Assembly: GCF_003945595.2 (NCBI RefSeq)
Contig: NW_024104162.1
Coordinates: 744,001-808,000 of the forward strand
Direction: 5' to 3'
DNA: 64,000 nucleotides
From: Pipra filicauda
Taxonomy: Eukaryota; Chordata; Aves; Passeriformes; Pipridae
A program made the translations under genes and the position numbers. Position 1 is the first letter of the stretch. Every line of letters begins with the position of its first letter. The notes under the pieces were generated by a model. The model was given only the letters and a program-made list of their open reading frames with translations. It searched no databases and was not told the DNA's origin. Positions 1-14,700 of the stretch are shown here, one piece after another.

Positions 1-422
1 CTAGTCATGCTGCTGGCTGAAGCCATGGCACTTTAACATCTTTCTTTGTGCTTTGAGGAGTGTGATTTTACTAGTCCAAGTGTAACATATCGTATTAATA
101 TTTAGTATAGAGCAACAATTATAAATCAGTTTGAACAGTTGAAACTTGGTTCCTTTTCAAGACTTGAGACTGGTGGTATGTACTGCTGGCCTATGGAATT
201 GCCATAATCCATTTTTTGGGCTGGTTGCCACTTAATTAATAGGATAATAAAAGGGTAAGAATTACAATCTAGACTTAGAGGTGTGATGGGGGAAGAAAAT
301 GAGCTCTGGTTCAGTCTGTTTTCCTCTTCACCCTACCAGGCAGCCACTTAAATCCTAATAGCTGACTAGGAAGCAGGATACTTCTACATAAAACTTAATG
401 TTGGAGGCTATATATAGGCTTT

Positions 423-424
<2 letters not shown>

Positions 425-457
<33 letters not shown>
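425..457. repeat. Poly(T) tract (33 T)
   Basis: An uninterrupted run of 33 T, with TTTC just before it. No AATAAA (TTTATT on this strand) lies right next to its 3' side, so it does not look like the tail of a recent retrocopy. Length may be unreliable in the assembly. Confidence 0.85.
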
Positions 458-461
<4 letters not shown>

Positions 462-2891
462 AGAATGAGTGCTCTCTTGTTCAGTGCTGGTGTTGATTCT
501 GCAGAACAGCTTAAATTTGGCTGGCAGATTTTCCCCAGCAGTCAGCATGTCGAGATGTATCCCGACAGCAGGACCTCGGCAGTGGGCTGACAGCAGCCCT
601 TCCCTGCAGAGGCTCCTCCTGCCTGCAGCTGAACGGGGGCTGTGTCTGGTGTGATGGCTGCTGCTATTTTGTTGACCTTGGATTGCCATCGGGTACTTTT
701 AGAGAAGGAAAGCAAGTTGCAGTTGGAGAGTTGAAGCTAAAATGCACGTTGAACAGTGTAAGTGGGAATGAAGGTTTGTGTTAAATCCAAACTTGAGCGT
801 TTCTGCTTTTTCTGCTTCTTGCTGGTTCAGGACAGCATGTCTAGCCATGAGGACTTGCAGACTGTCTGAAAGTGATCACCTTATAGCATTCAAAAGAGTC
901 CACAGCAGAGGGTGAGGAGGACTTGCATGTAATACCACCAAATTTCTTAGTTCTAATGGAAAAAAACAACAAACCAAAAGAAAAAAAAGCAAAAACAGCA
1001 GCACAAAAAAACCTCTCCAAACCCTTCACCCACTGGCTCTTCTAGATGGTACCTCTAAAGTTGTCTGTTTCTGGTTGAGCCAAAGTCCTCCCAGTTGCTG
1101 ATCTGAGGCAGGCAAGACATCCTGTGGCATGGGTTCCTGCTTCATGCCTGGGCTTCCAGAAAAAAGGTGTTTTTAGAAAGCAGAAGTCCAGTGGCTGTCA
1201 TCATGTATGAGTCAGCTGTGCAGGGACTTTGATCTCCAAAGCACACATCTCCTACCGGGAACAGGGGAACAGTGCGCTCTGGCACGCCTGTAAGTGCATC
1301 TTGCAGATGTTAACATAAGCACTGTGACGTGAATAAAGCAAATTATGCAGATGACTACGCTTTCTCCAAAAAAGGTTATGTTGAATCTGTCTACAATGAT
1401 GCTGTAAAGAGTAGGTTCAGCCCATTAAATTATCTTGGCGGATGAGGTGTGACAGCTCAGTTCCTCTGAGCCCCGGGAAGGTGGGACCTGTGTGGAGAGG
1501 GCTCCTTTAATCTGCAGAAACTCAGAGTAAACACTCTCTCCATTTCAGCAGAAAGCAGGCAGTTTGTTCCCATCCACCTAACTCAATGAAGCTGAAAGCC
1601 AAATGCAGCTGGGAGTGGTAGAGGTGAATTGTCAAGGGGCCAGGCTGCTGCCCTGTGGTTCTGAAACGCTGACCACAAGTGTGCATCTCTATGTTGTAAA
1701 TTTAGTATGAGCTTCAGAGAAGCAATTGAGAAACATGGCTTTGAAGGCTCTGTACGAGAAATAAGTATGCTTAAAAGTAATTTTCCTAGTAGGAAAGCAG
1801 TGGTGCAAGTCTGCTTTTTATGTAATCCATTTTCCAGCCTGGAATGGCCAGAAAGTGTCTTGAAGTAAACCAGGAAATAGGGGGGAATTCAGTGGAAAGC
1901 CAGCTGAGCTGGGGTACACAGCAATGCCTGCAGTAATGATTGTTGGTCTTAAGTGTCATTGGAAACATTTTTTTCCACCTTGGCGGTATTGCACTAGCAA
2001 TGTGCACTCAGAGCTGCTGAGGGATGCCTGCAAATTGGGTTGTACTAAAAGTGTTCCCAGGGCCAGCTCTGTGCTCCCTGTGCAGGACCCGTGAACTGAT
2101 GCATGTCTTCCTGGATGTCACTTACATCTTAAAGCCCAAGAGACCTCGAGGAGAATGCACTGAATATTTTTAGTCAGTTAATGAAAAAGGCAGCACTAAT
2201 GTGGAAGCTTTTCTAGGGAGGTTGAATGCTCAGGTGGAGCTGAGATTTACAGCAGTGCTTGGAAGCCAAGCCTGCTTTGAGCTGAACTTTAGTCTTCTCT
2301 TGAGTGTGGAAGGTCCTTTTATACAGCGATAGAGATTGTGCTCCAGCGTTGAGCTGCTGGTGAGGTCCCCCATAGCTGGGAGCGGGGTGCCTGCGGGAAG
2401 GGCATGTGGGCAGCTCTGCTGGGTGCTGATAAGGTCTCCTGTCCTGCCCATGAGTTCTTCTCCCTCCCTCCTCCCCACCCCAAATGAAAGCAGACAAGCC
2501 CTCTTAAAAGCAGGCTTGGAAAAAATTACGTCATGAGATCCCTATGCCTGTCAGGAAGCCGGGAGGCTGTGAGAGCTTGCTAACTTGCTAACAAAGTGCA
2601 GTCGTGGCGATGGCATCAGCCCCAGAGAGGAAGAGCCGTCCCATTCCTGCGGTGACCTTTTCCTGTCATCAGGGCAGCAGCTCTGTGCCCGACCTCTCTG
2701 GAAGAGGCTGATGAGATGTGATATTCTTGCTGTCAATGTGAAGCTGTTTTCTGTACAGGCTGCTTTTTTCCCAGGTCAAGGATCACAGCCCAGCTGTGCC
2801 TATGGGTGGTGGAGGAAGCTCTGAGCATGCAGCTGGTTGCTGCAGTAACCACAGTGCATCCACATATAGACATTATTTATGTGCTATAAAT

Positions 2892-3218
2892 ATAGAATCA
2901 TAGAATCAGCCGGTTAGAAAAGACCTTTGAGATCATCCCAACCCTTGATCCACTACCACTGCAATTAGTAGACCGTGGCACTAAGTGCCACATCCAGTCT
3001 CATCTTAAAAACCTCCAGGGATGGAGAATCCACCACTTATCTGGGCAGCCCATTCCAATGCCTGATTACCCTCTCTGTAAAAAATTTCTTCCTAATATCT
3101 AACCTAAACCTCCCCTGGCAGAGCTTAAGACCATGCTCTCTTGTCTTACTGATAGTTGCCCGGAGAAGAGACCAACCCTCACCTGACTACAATGTCCTTT
3201 CAGGTAGTTGAAAGGAGC
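2892..3218 (-). mobile_element. CR1 LINE 3' end, reverse orientation
   Basis: It begins with the octamer-like repeats tagaatcatagaatca, the reverse complement of the CR1 3' end, then follows the CR1 3' consensus in reverse (cttcctaatatctaacctaa, ggagaagagaccaaccctca, ctttcaggtagttg). About 330 bp, 5' truncated like most avian CR1 copies. No open frame of the reverse transcriptase remains. Confidence 0.93.
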
Positions 3219-5517
3219 CATTCTTTATCTTGAGTTGTATGTGTGTGTATGTAGCATTGTGCTCAAGGTGGTTCCGTCCTGCTGGCTTTCCTCCCTAGAA
3301 ATGCTGGATAGCTTTCTGAAATGTTTGCTTGTAGCATACTAAATTATCTCTGTGTCCCTCTAGTAAAAATGCTGATGTCAATATAAATCTGAAACCAAAG
3401 CCTGAAGGCGTTTCTGGCGCAGGGATGTGATGGTCGGTGTTATGCTCCAGCAACACAGTGTGCCAGGGGGTGGGATGGAGGGGCTGCAGGCACAGGGAGT
3501 GAGTGGGCAGTGGGGCCTTGCTCCAACAGTCTGGTGTAAGGGAGCATCTTCCTGCCACTGAGCAGTTTGCAGCTCAGCTGGAAAGGGGATGGAAATGAGT
3601 GACAGCAGGGACTCTAGTTGTCACTAGGAGACACACTGCTTACGTGATGTAGACTTTTACCTTGGAACCCATAATTAAAACTCAGCAGGGCTTAATCACC
3701 TCGTAGCTATTTATTGTGTATCTCGAACTGGATGTACAATTAGCAGTGAGCAGGCAAGTGGCAGACACTTATCATAATCCTGTAAGATTATTGGATTTCT
3801 TTAACATCAGTTTTGACTACAACTAAAATTGGAATAGAAACCAGACACTAACCAGTCCAATCACCATGCAAGGTCTGAAGTTACAGTATTATCTGTTCAG
3901 GACATACCGCTCTGTTGTGAAACCATGTAAATATTAACTGCTTTGCCTGAGCATTGGGTTAAAGGGAACATGCTGGTGCTTAATGTTCTTGGTCACTATT
4001 CTGTATAATCACTTGTTTTGAAAGTCAGTAGATCTTTTTGTATTGATAAGTTGGTACTGGGTTGCTGCTGAGATCTCTGTACCTGAAGAGGAGCAGTGGG
4101 TGTTGGGCACTGGGAGGACTCTGCCTGTTAGCACTCTGGATTTGAACTGGAGGATGCAATCTCACTGCTGAACACTTTTGCTTTTCTAGCTAGGACTCTT
4201 GAAATAGCCCTGTACAATTATTCTGGTGGCATGAGAGGGAGTTTATACAGCTGTAGTTGTCTTTAGCATCTGCTCCAGGAGCTGGAGAACAGACAAAAGC
4301 TTCTAGGTCACTTGTAACTTCTGTTGACTAATAGGGGATTTCTATAACAATTTTCACTGAAATGGAGGAAAAAACAGAAAAATGCTGTGCTATATCATGC
4401 TGCTGTGAATGAAAGGAACCGTCAGGCTGAGGGCATCCCGAAACATTGCCGAAGAGTTCTGGTTTAGGTGAAAATGTGGAAAAACTGGAGCTATTACAAG
4501 TGTAATACAACCTGAGTAGCAACTACAAGCTCAAAGGGAGGGAGGGCATCCCATCTGTGACTCATTAAAGCCAAAGTAATTAGCACAACTATTTGCAAAA
4601 CTGTAGTGGTCACTTCACAAGGCCGAACTGATGCAGAAAAGTATCCTGCCCCTGCAGACAGGTGCTTACTGATCTTGATGCCCAGCAGCCTTAAACTTAG
4701 CTCCCTGGTGTGTCTTACAGCAGAGCTGCAGCATGGCCACTGTGGTGATAAATTTTTGCTAGGCTCTAGTATACCATGGAAAAGCCAGAGCTGGCCTTTC
4801 TTTTCTGTAACTCTGAATTTGTAGCATAAATGGATGACTTCTTGTGCAAGCAGGAAAGTGATGGTGCAAAGGATCCTCTGTGGACCTCCACCACCTGCTT
4901 TGCTGATTGTACAGAGGTCTTGATATATCTGGACTTTGTTCTAATTCCAAACTCTGTCTTTGCTTGTCTTCATTATATAGCACTTCTTTTTCTACCATTT
5001 TTAATGCAAATTGTTGATATGTGTGGGGAGACATGTTTCTGTATATAAATGCTGTTTCCTAAATGGTGCTTTCAGGTATGCCCTGGGCTATTTCACCCTG
5101 TTGGGGTGCTGTTATTGTGAACTCCATCACATGCTGTTTGGCCTTTTTCATAAGATACAAATGCTGATGGAAAATATGATACTTACCATCTAAATCCAAA
5201 ATACTGGAGACTTTAAACTGCCAGTTCTCCTAAGCTAGGATTGTAAAGCTGAAGGGCAAGTCATACCACCCTTGGAGAGCACTGGTCTCTCAAGATAGCT
5301 GGAGAGCACTGAGTACTTTGACTCTTCTCTTTCCTTCCCCTCCCATCTAATGCAGCGTGGGAAGAATGGTGTCTCTGCCTGAACAAGTGCCTGCAGTGGC
5401 CTGGGTCAGTTCTCTGGTCCTTGATTATTTGGGCATGGGTGCAGGTACACTGTTTTAAAAACACACCTCTTTCCTTTAGGATGGCAAATAATCAGTTGTA
5501 TGTCTTTTGTCTTTCAG

Positions 5518-5766
5518 ATAGTAAAGCCATAGTTGATGGAAACTTGAAGTTGATCCTTGGCCTGATATGGACCCTTATCCTGCACTATTCCATTTCTATG
5601 CCAGTGTGGGAGGATGAAGGTGATGATGATGCAAAGAAGCAGACCCCTAAGCAGAGGCTGCTGGGCTGGATCCAGAACAAAATTCCTTACTTGCCAATCA
5701 CAAACTTCAATCAGAACTGGCAGGATGGCAAAGCACTGGGTGCTCTTGTTGACAGCTGTGCTCCGG
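5518..5766 (+). CDS. FLNB: FLNB exon 2 (end of CH1, start of CH2)
   Basis: 249 nt, residues about 98-181. It enters in phase 1 after tctttcag and leaves in phase 1 before gtgagt. It encodes the last helix of CH1 ([18 protein letters not shown]), the acidic linker ([11 protein letters not shown]) and the first helices of CH2 ([17 protein letters not shown]). This is the first FLNB exon in the window; the split Asp codon needs a G from exon 1. Confidence 0.97.
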
Positions 5767-8700
5767 GTGAGTCCTTTGCTCTGCTGGTCAATGTTTTCCT
5801 TGCTTGTTGTCCTTGTGGCTGCTCTTCTTGTGGGAGGAGGTTTTCACTGCCGATCAGGAGACAGGAATAAGGCTTTTAAGAAAACCCAAGTCCAAAGAGG
5901 CCAGCTGTGGGAAGCAACAAGTTGTAAATGACTTGGCCAAGAGAAATTCTGGCCTGCAGCAGAGTGTGTGATTGCATTATGGGAGGCGCCACGTCTGAGC
6001 TTTGTATTGGGTGCAGGGGACAAAGGCGCAAGTGCTGGCTCCTAAATGGAAGAAAGGCTTGTTCCCACGGCAAGTGCCAACAACCTTTCAACTTCAGGGT
6101 GCAGAGGGAGGCTTCATGTGTTCTCCTGAAATAGGATTGCAGAGGGAGCATTGAGCAGCCAGAAGCTGCACACTACCTGAAACTTGTGTTTAGCAAGCTG
6201 AGGCTAAGCTGCTTAAGGCAAATAATGGGATGAAGTGTGAAATAGGCAGTTTCCTCACCTTCTTCTAGAACAACCTTGCTAGTGGGATTGCTGGTGCTCA
6301 TCTAATGCAGTCTGGGATGCTGTGGCAAGTGGTTGAAATTTTCTCTACCAAATTTGCTGCAGGAGAGCCAGTGAAACATAAAAGATGCTTAGATGTATTT
6401 GTGCTGAATTTAGAGTGGTATCTTGCACAGGTTGCCCAGAGAGGTGGTAGATGCCCCATCCCTGGAAATGTTCAAAGTCCGATTGGACAGGCTGCTGTTG
6501 AAGCATTGCTGCTCATTGCATGAGGGTTGGTCTAGATGACCTTTAAAGGTTCCTTCCAGCCTAAACCATTCTATGACTGTGCTGATTGTTGTCTCAGAGG
6601 TGTTTCAGTGAGCAGCATATGCTTGTCTTGTTTTGGTTACTTCTGCAAAGCTCTGAATGTCTTTCTCCATAACAGTGTAATACAAGCGACTGTGGAGTTC
6701 GTACCTGGTTTCTTCAGCTAGGGAAGCTCCTTTGCAGATAACATCTAACAAATGAAATGTGTTTGCAGGCTTGTGCCCTGACTGGGAGACCTGGGACCCG
6801 AAGAAACCCGTTGACAATGCTCGGGAAGCCATGCAGCAGGCAGATGACTGGCTGGGTGTGCCACAGGTAAGGCCACCAAGACATGGGTTGCCTGTAGGAG
6901 CACATGGATGGCTTTGTCCTTGTGACTGGCTTGAGTTTAAATTGAGGAAAGCAGGTGAGGCTGCTTGGACATTTCAAAAAGTTACAGTTAACTCTTGAAA
7001 TTGCCTGAGAAAGGGCAAACTGTAATGAAACACACTATTACATTTCAGAGCTCTGGCTGTAAGATTTTGTGTAGGTGTCTCTGCTGAGGACAGCTGCTGT
7101 TGCAACATGTGGTGTAGGGGGAAAGTGCCTGTGTGGTGGTGCCTGTTCTGTTAGTGTATGGAGTGAATTTGTTTTGAATTCCACAGAAGAAAAACTTACT
7201 GTTTTAGGGAATCACCTGCAAAGACGATGTTCAAACAGAGAACAATGTATTTACAAACTGGATTATTTTCATGCTGATAAAGTTGGACAGAACTGCTGAA
7301 GTCTCTGAAGCTGTGAGAGCAGCTTGTGTTGTGGAAGCAGGAGAAGAGACTAGTCACAAGTTTTACTTTGGAAGCACTGCAGTTCAGAGCTGTAGCATAC
7401 AGGATTATGAATTATTCATTTTTTCAGTATCAATTATCCCCATGTCCCTTTTCAAGGGGAACAACTACCATTGTCTTGCCTTGATACCATTAAACTGGTT
7501 GCAGTCTCATGAGAACCCCTAATAATCAAGGCACAAAAAGCCCCCAGGCCACAGTGGGACCATAACGAGCTTCTTGATTTTCTTGCCATGAGATAATAAA
7601 GGATGTTGTGTGTATCAAAGGGAAAGTAAATGTAAGAAATCGCATTAGCATGTGGGAGTTTTGAAATCTCAGACTGTGTCATAGCTCTGTTTCTGTGTTG
7701 ACATGCAGTAACCAAGCACTGGTACAATATACTTAATTGCACTGTCTTTCAGGTTATTACCCCTGAAGAAATTATCCACCCTGATGTGGATGAGCACTCT
7801 GTGATGACTTACCTGTCCCAGTTCCCCAAAGCCAAGCTGAAACCAGGAGCTCCTTTAAAACCCAAACTGAATCCAAAGAAAGCAAGGGCTTATGGCAGAG
7901 GTAAGGACTTGGTGAGCTGAAGCTGTATGGAGCATGTAACTCTTCAGAAAGCTGGGTGGGGTTTTCTGCATATGTTGAACTCCAGACCTACTGTAACTGA
8001 CTTCAAAGTTTCACTTGTATACTCTTGGTGTGGTGCCTGGTTTCAGAAATATATGGATATAGTCCAAAAGACACTCCTAGTTCTAACATGTAAATTCCCC
8101 AAAGTCTCTGAACCTGTTCTGCAAGCTGCCAGCCTCCCATCCACAGCTGGAAGAAGTAGCATGATATGGCGCTAAAAGAACCTTAGTGTGAAATTCAAGC
8201 TAGCAGTATTGCTGCTGCCTGTTGAGGATGTAGCAGTGAATACTTCTCGTGATAAAGCACTCCTTTAAAGAGGAAAAACCTCATCAGTTCTGTGTCTCTC
8301 TTATCCTAGCACTTACCCTACTTGGGGTTTATGTCCTTCGTTGGTGCCTTCCACAGCAAACCACAATACATAGAAACATTTTTCAGGCCCCAAATGTGTA
8401 AATGACTGATCAACTTGCCTCAATCTGTCAAGTCTCACTTCAGTAATGTTCTTATTCTTTCAAAAACTGGAATGACTCTATTGTACTCGTGCATGTGATG
8501 CTCTGAAGCCATTGTAATGGAAATTATGAAGGATGAGTGGCTCTTCTTGGAAGATTGATGTTTTTCTGAAGTTAATTGCCAAAACAGTCAGGAAATATAA
8601 CTGGCCATTCTGACTGCTACCATATGTGAGCACTGAAAGGTGACTCTGGAAGCAAGGGGCTCACTAGCAAGCTGGGCAGGGTCTTTGGGCAGATGAGGAG

Positions 8701-11700
8701 AAGGTTTACATGCTTCCAGAAAAAGGTGACTGTTAAGTGTGAAGTGGGTCAGTCTTAGCTTTTTTTTATTACCATTTTTCCATGTAAGTTGCTCATAACC
8801 TCCCAATATGAGCCTTAGCTGTAGCATAGCTCCCTGGATGCTGCAGTGGTTTGGTTTGCACTGAGGGCAGCTGTGCGTAGACCTGATGTGAAATGAGCCC
8901 GCAGATGGGAGGTACAGAGTCATGCGGATCATCAGTGGTGCACTATGAGTTCTCATTTAACCAACCAAAGCAGACCTCTGATAAGAGAGTAAAATCTAGA
9001 AGATGAAATGTTGGCCAAGAAAGTGTTGTGACTAATGCTGTCCTGGCTGAAGCTTTCTTCGGAGGATAAGGAATCCTCCTTGTGCTCGCAGAAGGAGGGA
9101 TACATAACTTGAATACCATACCTCATGCTTGTGGGGTGCACTGAAGATATGCAGAGTGAATTTATAGCTGTTTAAGCTATAAGACTTCATAAGACTGAAG
9201 AGTGAAGTTGTAGCTGTTTAGGCTAGATGATAATCTAGGGCTTACTTTGAGAGATTGAATATGTCAATTGTTAACACCTTATCAGAATGCTCAGATTTCC
9301 TAGTAAAAACATGATCTTCCTTGCATTGCTCTCAAGTTATTGTTTTCTGAAGATAAACAAGTTCAGGAATTCTGTTGTTCACAACCACTTCCTTTATAAT
9401 CTATCAGACGTTGCACTTTCCACTAATTGTGCTATGGAGCAGTAGTGCCCACGGTTTTATGAATAAGCCAAGGAGCAATTCCCTTGGACGGAAGGGTATA
9501 TGTGTTTGGGCTAGTCTGGAACCAGCAATTTTGGGAAGTTCTTCCACCCACTCAGTCTGACACCACCATGACAGATGTCATGACCTAGGACTATGGGAGA
9601 TGATGAAACCCTGCTGGTAAATGCATGCTGTAGCAGGCCCTGTGCTGAGGGATAGGGAACTGATTAAAAGTTAAGTGGAAGCCTCACTGAATAGTAGGAT
9701 TTTCGTGGTTTAAAGAAGTTCCTGCATGCCATTTGCAGTGTTCACTCTGGCAAAGTAGTCTGAGCAGCTTTCAAAGAATAGTAAATCTCTGAGCAGTGTC
9801 TGCTGTTGGGTTCTGAAGATGGGACAGTACAGGTAAAAATTGTCTTGGTTCTAGGGTAATACCTTTACCGAAAAGCTTCCCAAAATTTTTTTCCTGCCTC
9901 TCTGGTCTCCCTTCCTGTGGTGCAGCACATTTCAGCATTTAGCTAGATGAATAGAGCAACTCCTAAAGAGCAGCTAATGCACATACCCCACTTGCTGTTA
10001 GCGTCAGACAGGCACTTGCCAGCAGTGGGGGTGACCCTCAGGATGTGTCAGGGTAACCTGAATCCAGATACCAGCTGGGTTCCTGACTCTGTCAGAGATC
10101 CTAAGATGAGTTTAGTGCCAATGATTCAACCAATTTTTAAAAATGCTTGTATGATAAGAGTAGACCTTATTATGAGCATGATGCTCTGGGCAGTGGGAAA
10201 GCTAGTTCTGGGAGCTAGCGTGGGAGAATGGGTTGGACAGCTTTTTGGTAGCCTCCAAACTGTCTTTTGAGTTTTGTGGCAACAGCTAATGTGCTGTTCT
10301 GTGTCTGTCTCCCAGGGATTGAGCCTCATGGGAACATGGTGAAGCAGCCTGCCATCTTCACAGTGGATACCATCAGTGCTGGGCAGGGTGACCTGATGGT
10401 TTTCATAGAGGATCCAGAAGGAAACAGAGAGGAGGTATGTATGTTAAATGTTTTTTGCGGAAAAGTAAAGTTGGTGTGCATGCTGAAGTTTTTGCAGTAA
10501 CCTTCATCTTTCACAAGTGAGGTCTTAACAGATAAGTCATCTAAAACGAAGTTACGAAATACAATATATCAAAAGTGCAAGAAGCCTCAAGCCTTTCCTA
10601 ATTGCCTTACTGGATGAACTTGGAAAAAAAGTCACTATCTGCAACTAAGCAACACAACTCCGGTGTCCAGTAGTTGCAGTGCTTTAGCTTGACTGGCCAA
10701 GTACACTCTGACCTGCTTTTAGATAACACAGATCACTAAATCACTGTCTGCCCTTACTCATTCTGCAAGAATGGCTAAAGCAGCTATTTAGGTGCCATGA
10801 ATCATTTTGAGTTCAAATGCTGGTTTTAATGTTTATAGAAATTCTCATCCAAATGCTCCACTTGATCATGTTACAACATTCCAGAAAAATACAGCTGTAC
10901 ATTGGACTTAATGTCTCCTCAGTTTTGGCCTGCCTCAGTAGAGCAATTAACAGTGAGGGAAAGGACTGGGGTGGGGAGAAGGTGGCTTACTTCCTCTCAT
11001 GTAAAGACAAAACCAATGGGATGTTTTTCCATGTGAGAAGAGGAGGTAGCAAGGATCCCTGCTCCCACAGCAACAAGTCTCTAACACTGCTGACTCTGGA
11101 AATAGTTTGCAGTATAAAGTGCTACTCAGAAAAGTCTTCAGCTGGCATGCGTAGGCACAGCTCAGTGATGGATGTGTTTTCTCTCCTAGGCGAAGATAAC
11201 ACCGTCCAGTGACAAGAACAAGACCTATTCAGTCCAGTATGTTCCAAGGGTTACTGGACCTCACAAGGTGGGTTGTGTGTCAATAACCGGTGTTCTCTTG
11301 CTAAAGACGCTGCTCTGTTGGTTGTTAATGTGAGCCCCTGAGGGGGCTGTGTGTTCACTGACAGCTAATAGCCACTCTGAGCATCCTGAAGAAAAGGAAA
11401 ACTGGTGTGGCCTTAATTCTTCATCTGGGCCTTTGGGCTGCTCCCTTCTCAAAGGGGAAAGAAGTATGTGTTGGGAGAAAGTGCATGTGTGACCTTGGCT
11501 CTCCTCTCACGTGTGGTCACTTCATGGAACTCATGAAGCCAGTTTTGTGTGTTGTCACAGAGATGCAGATGAAAATACCAGGTTGTTTCTTTGGTGATGG
11601 TACTGTACACTGTAGAGGGTTCCCCACCCAGCTTTGTCCCCAGATGCCCACAGAAGCAGGTTTACGATGGGTGATCCTGTTGCTTCGACACTTACCATAG

Positions 11701-14700
11701 TGGCTGGTTCCCACAGCCAGCCTGAAAAAATAAATGGAACTTCTGCTTCCACTTTATTGCTTGGTGGAAATCTGCTACTTTTTGGCACATCTCGATTCAA
11801 GTATCCCCACAGGTGTGGCTGACTCTGTGAGTAGCACTTTAAGGAAGTGGCCAGCAGGTACACTGTATGGACAGGATGAAGGATGGATGGTCTCTCACCT
11901 CTGAGGCAAAGACACTCTGTACAGGAATGCGGGTGTTTGACCCTGCACTTGGTTTCATGGCAGTGATGCTGAGCTCTGCCTCTGCCCAGTGGGTCTGAGC
12001 TGATACTCTGTCTGTAGGTTTTAGTCCTGTTTGCCGGGCAGCACATCTCGAAGAGCCCGTTTGAAGTGAATGTTGACAAAGCCCAGGGAGATGCAAGCAA
12101 AGTGACAGCAAAGGGACCAGGACTGGAGGCAGCAGGGAACATTGCCAACAAGCCTACCTACTTTGACCTCTACACAGCAGGTAAGCAGGATGAAGGAGGA
12201 TGGAAATCCTGCAGTTTCCTCAAATGTCGGAACCTAAGGCCTTGGAGAAATAAAAAAACTGAAAAAAACCTGAAAAGCGGATGAGGATTTGTAGCCTCAT
12301 CTAGTTCAGACATGAAATAACAACCAAGCAGCTCTGAAGGCTTCAGCTGTGTATGAAATGTTTGATGTGTGGAGCTGAGCTGGGGCAAGAGGGGGCTAAA
12401 CCTTACCCAGAAATTTGCCAGGAATTTGCTAGATGGCAGCAAGCAAGTTCCTGGCTGGTTTCTTCCCTCAACTCATTTTAAAAAGGAATGTGACAGGTTG
12501 GACATAAATGCGAAGGATAAACTGTGAGCAAACTGTAAATGCATAGTGTGTTCTGTATTTAGCTCTGTAGAAAGAACTTGCTGCAGTGCTACTTTGAGTT
12601 CATACTTCAATGACTAACTGGTGTCAACCTCTATTGTAATTATTAGAGGGCTACTATCTTCATTAGGGCATCTCCATCGCGTAGCTTGCTGTCTGCTATT
12701 AGGCCAATGCCATAGCCTAGAGGAATGAGTCAATAAGATGCTACAAATGCTAATTCATTTAGAACAATGTGAAACTACTTAGGGCAGTTACTTGTAGCAT
12801 TTAAACACCGAAATATGCTGAGTAGCATATTTTACATTGCCTTTTGCCTGAGGGAGCTTAGGAATAAAATTAAATGCGTTATAGTGAGGGGAAGTATTAT
12901 GTTCAGCCTCTAATTGGGAGAGGGAGTGGTCTGAATCATGTAAAGACATGTCTGGCCTCTGAAAGTGTATAGAAAACTGTTTTATGATGAGTTGTATGAT
13001 GAGTTGAATAAAATGAGAGAAGAGCAGGTGTCTGAACACAAGTGAATACATCCGACAGAGAAGGATCCTTGTCCAGACCAGCGTGCACATTGTCCAGTCT
13101 CTTGATCTAAACCACTTCAAAGCTTGAGAGATTGAACTGACTGGTAAAGTTGTGAGCTGATCTGTGATAGAGCTGTTACAGCGTGGTAGCCATAGGATAA
13201 CCAGGCAGTATGTATATTAAGTACCATAATACTGTTGTGAAACCCTGTGGCTGGAGCAGGAGAGCCCTTGTCAGTCTGTCTTCCTGGAGATACCACCATC
13301 ATGTCTTGCCCTCCCCACTGGAATGTTTGGTTGCTGTCGGCAAAAGCTGAACATTGAGGCTGTGCCTAGAAATGACAGCAGAGCATGGCTGGCTCAGCCC
13401 AGGCAGCTGGCAGTGGTGCAAAACACAGTGCCTGTTGCTGTGGGGAAGCTGAGGCTCAGGTGGACTTGTTTCCTTTGCAGGTGCTGGTGTGGGTGATGTG
13501 AATGTGGAAGTGGAGGATCCTCAAGGGAGAAGCCTTGCTGAGGTTGTAGTAGAAGACAAAGGCAACCAAGTCTACCGTTGCACCTACAAACCTGTTCAAG
13601 CTGGTCCTCACATTGTCAAAGTGACTTTTGCTGGGGAGGCAATTCCCAAAACTCCTTGCACTGTTCTTGTTGGAGAGGGTATGTTTTTTAAAAATGCATT
13701 TGAATGTAGATGGCCACTTTTCTCCTTGGATGTGATCACAGGATATGCTTGAATCTTGCCTTGTACATTCTCTCTACCTTTAAACATCTTGGTCCTGATT
13801 CAGTGGGTCACTGGGTATTCACAGGGTAAACCAATGCTCTCTAACAGTAATATGGCTTTTGTTGCTAGTTTCCTTTCTGCTTAGACTTCCAAATGTTAAG
13901 CTGCCCTTTGTATTTTTTTTGAGTGATTTATGCAGCTATGCAGCGTCTTGCTGTTTTCCGCCTTCGTTCCTCAAATGACTATATTTACTGTTTTCCTCCT
14001 TAACTGACACCTAACTTGCTTTCTGTTCCATCCTTACGTGCTCCTACGCTTTTAGATCTCTGCTCATCTCTCCTGAGCTACCCTCCATTTGTGGAATTTT
14101 GGACTTCACTGCTAATGGCTTCATAGTTGGTAAGAGGTGTGCAGGATGCTCTGTCATGTTTGCTTTTTGTAAGCTTCTAGCCTGCAGCTTGTCCCAGCCA
14201 AAAGGGCTTTTGGTTTTGTTGGGGTTGGGGAGGAAAGTTGCAAGCGAACTGAAGCGGTGTGTGACCCAGTCAGTGAAACTGGCTTAACCACAAGCTGCCT
14301 GATGCAGCTGTGTAAGCTCTTTGCAAGCTGTTCCCGCTCCACGTCGGCCACGCTCCTGTGTGTTCCCACTGAGCTTTCAGAGCTAGCAGATGGCACACGA
14401 TCCTCGCTCGCTCCGTCCGGTGTAGGACACTGAGTGGTGTTGGCTGCTGCAGGGGTGAGCTGTCCTAGTGAGGGAAAACCTAAGGAGTTGCTTGGCAGAC
14501 TTGTGCTCCTGCTGTAAGCACGGTGTGTTTTGGGAAAATGCATGTTCAGTTTACGGTGCTGGGAAGCTGTGGTTATCTGTAAGTCTCTTCATACCCTTCA
14601 GGTCTGTGGTGTTGAAGACCTCATGACAGCTGGGACTGTGTGACAAAAAACTGTTCATAAGTGTGTGGTACTTACTTCTGTAGCCGCTCTGCAGGCCTGG

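Larger units (their letters stand above)
1..5517 (+). other. FLNB: FLNB intron 1 (3' part)
   Basis: No exon is recognisable. It holds a 33-base T run at 425-457, an A-rich tract at about 955-1016, and a CR1 fragment at 2892-3218. Open frames here are short and unlike known proteins. The intron continues to the left of the window. Confidence 0.85.

Noticed and set aside
1..5517. FLNB exon 1 or an alternative first exon in the left part
   Set aside because: No sequence encoding the start of CH1 (the region with FTRWCNEHL) and no convincing CpG-rich promoter was seen.
11555..12151. 198-codon open frame on the - strand
   Set aside because: Partly antisense to FLNB exon 7; no recognisable domain, and it lies mostly in an intron.
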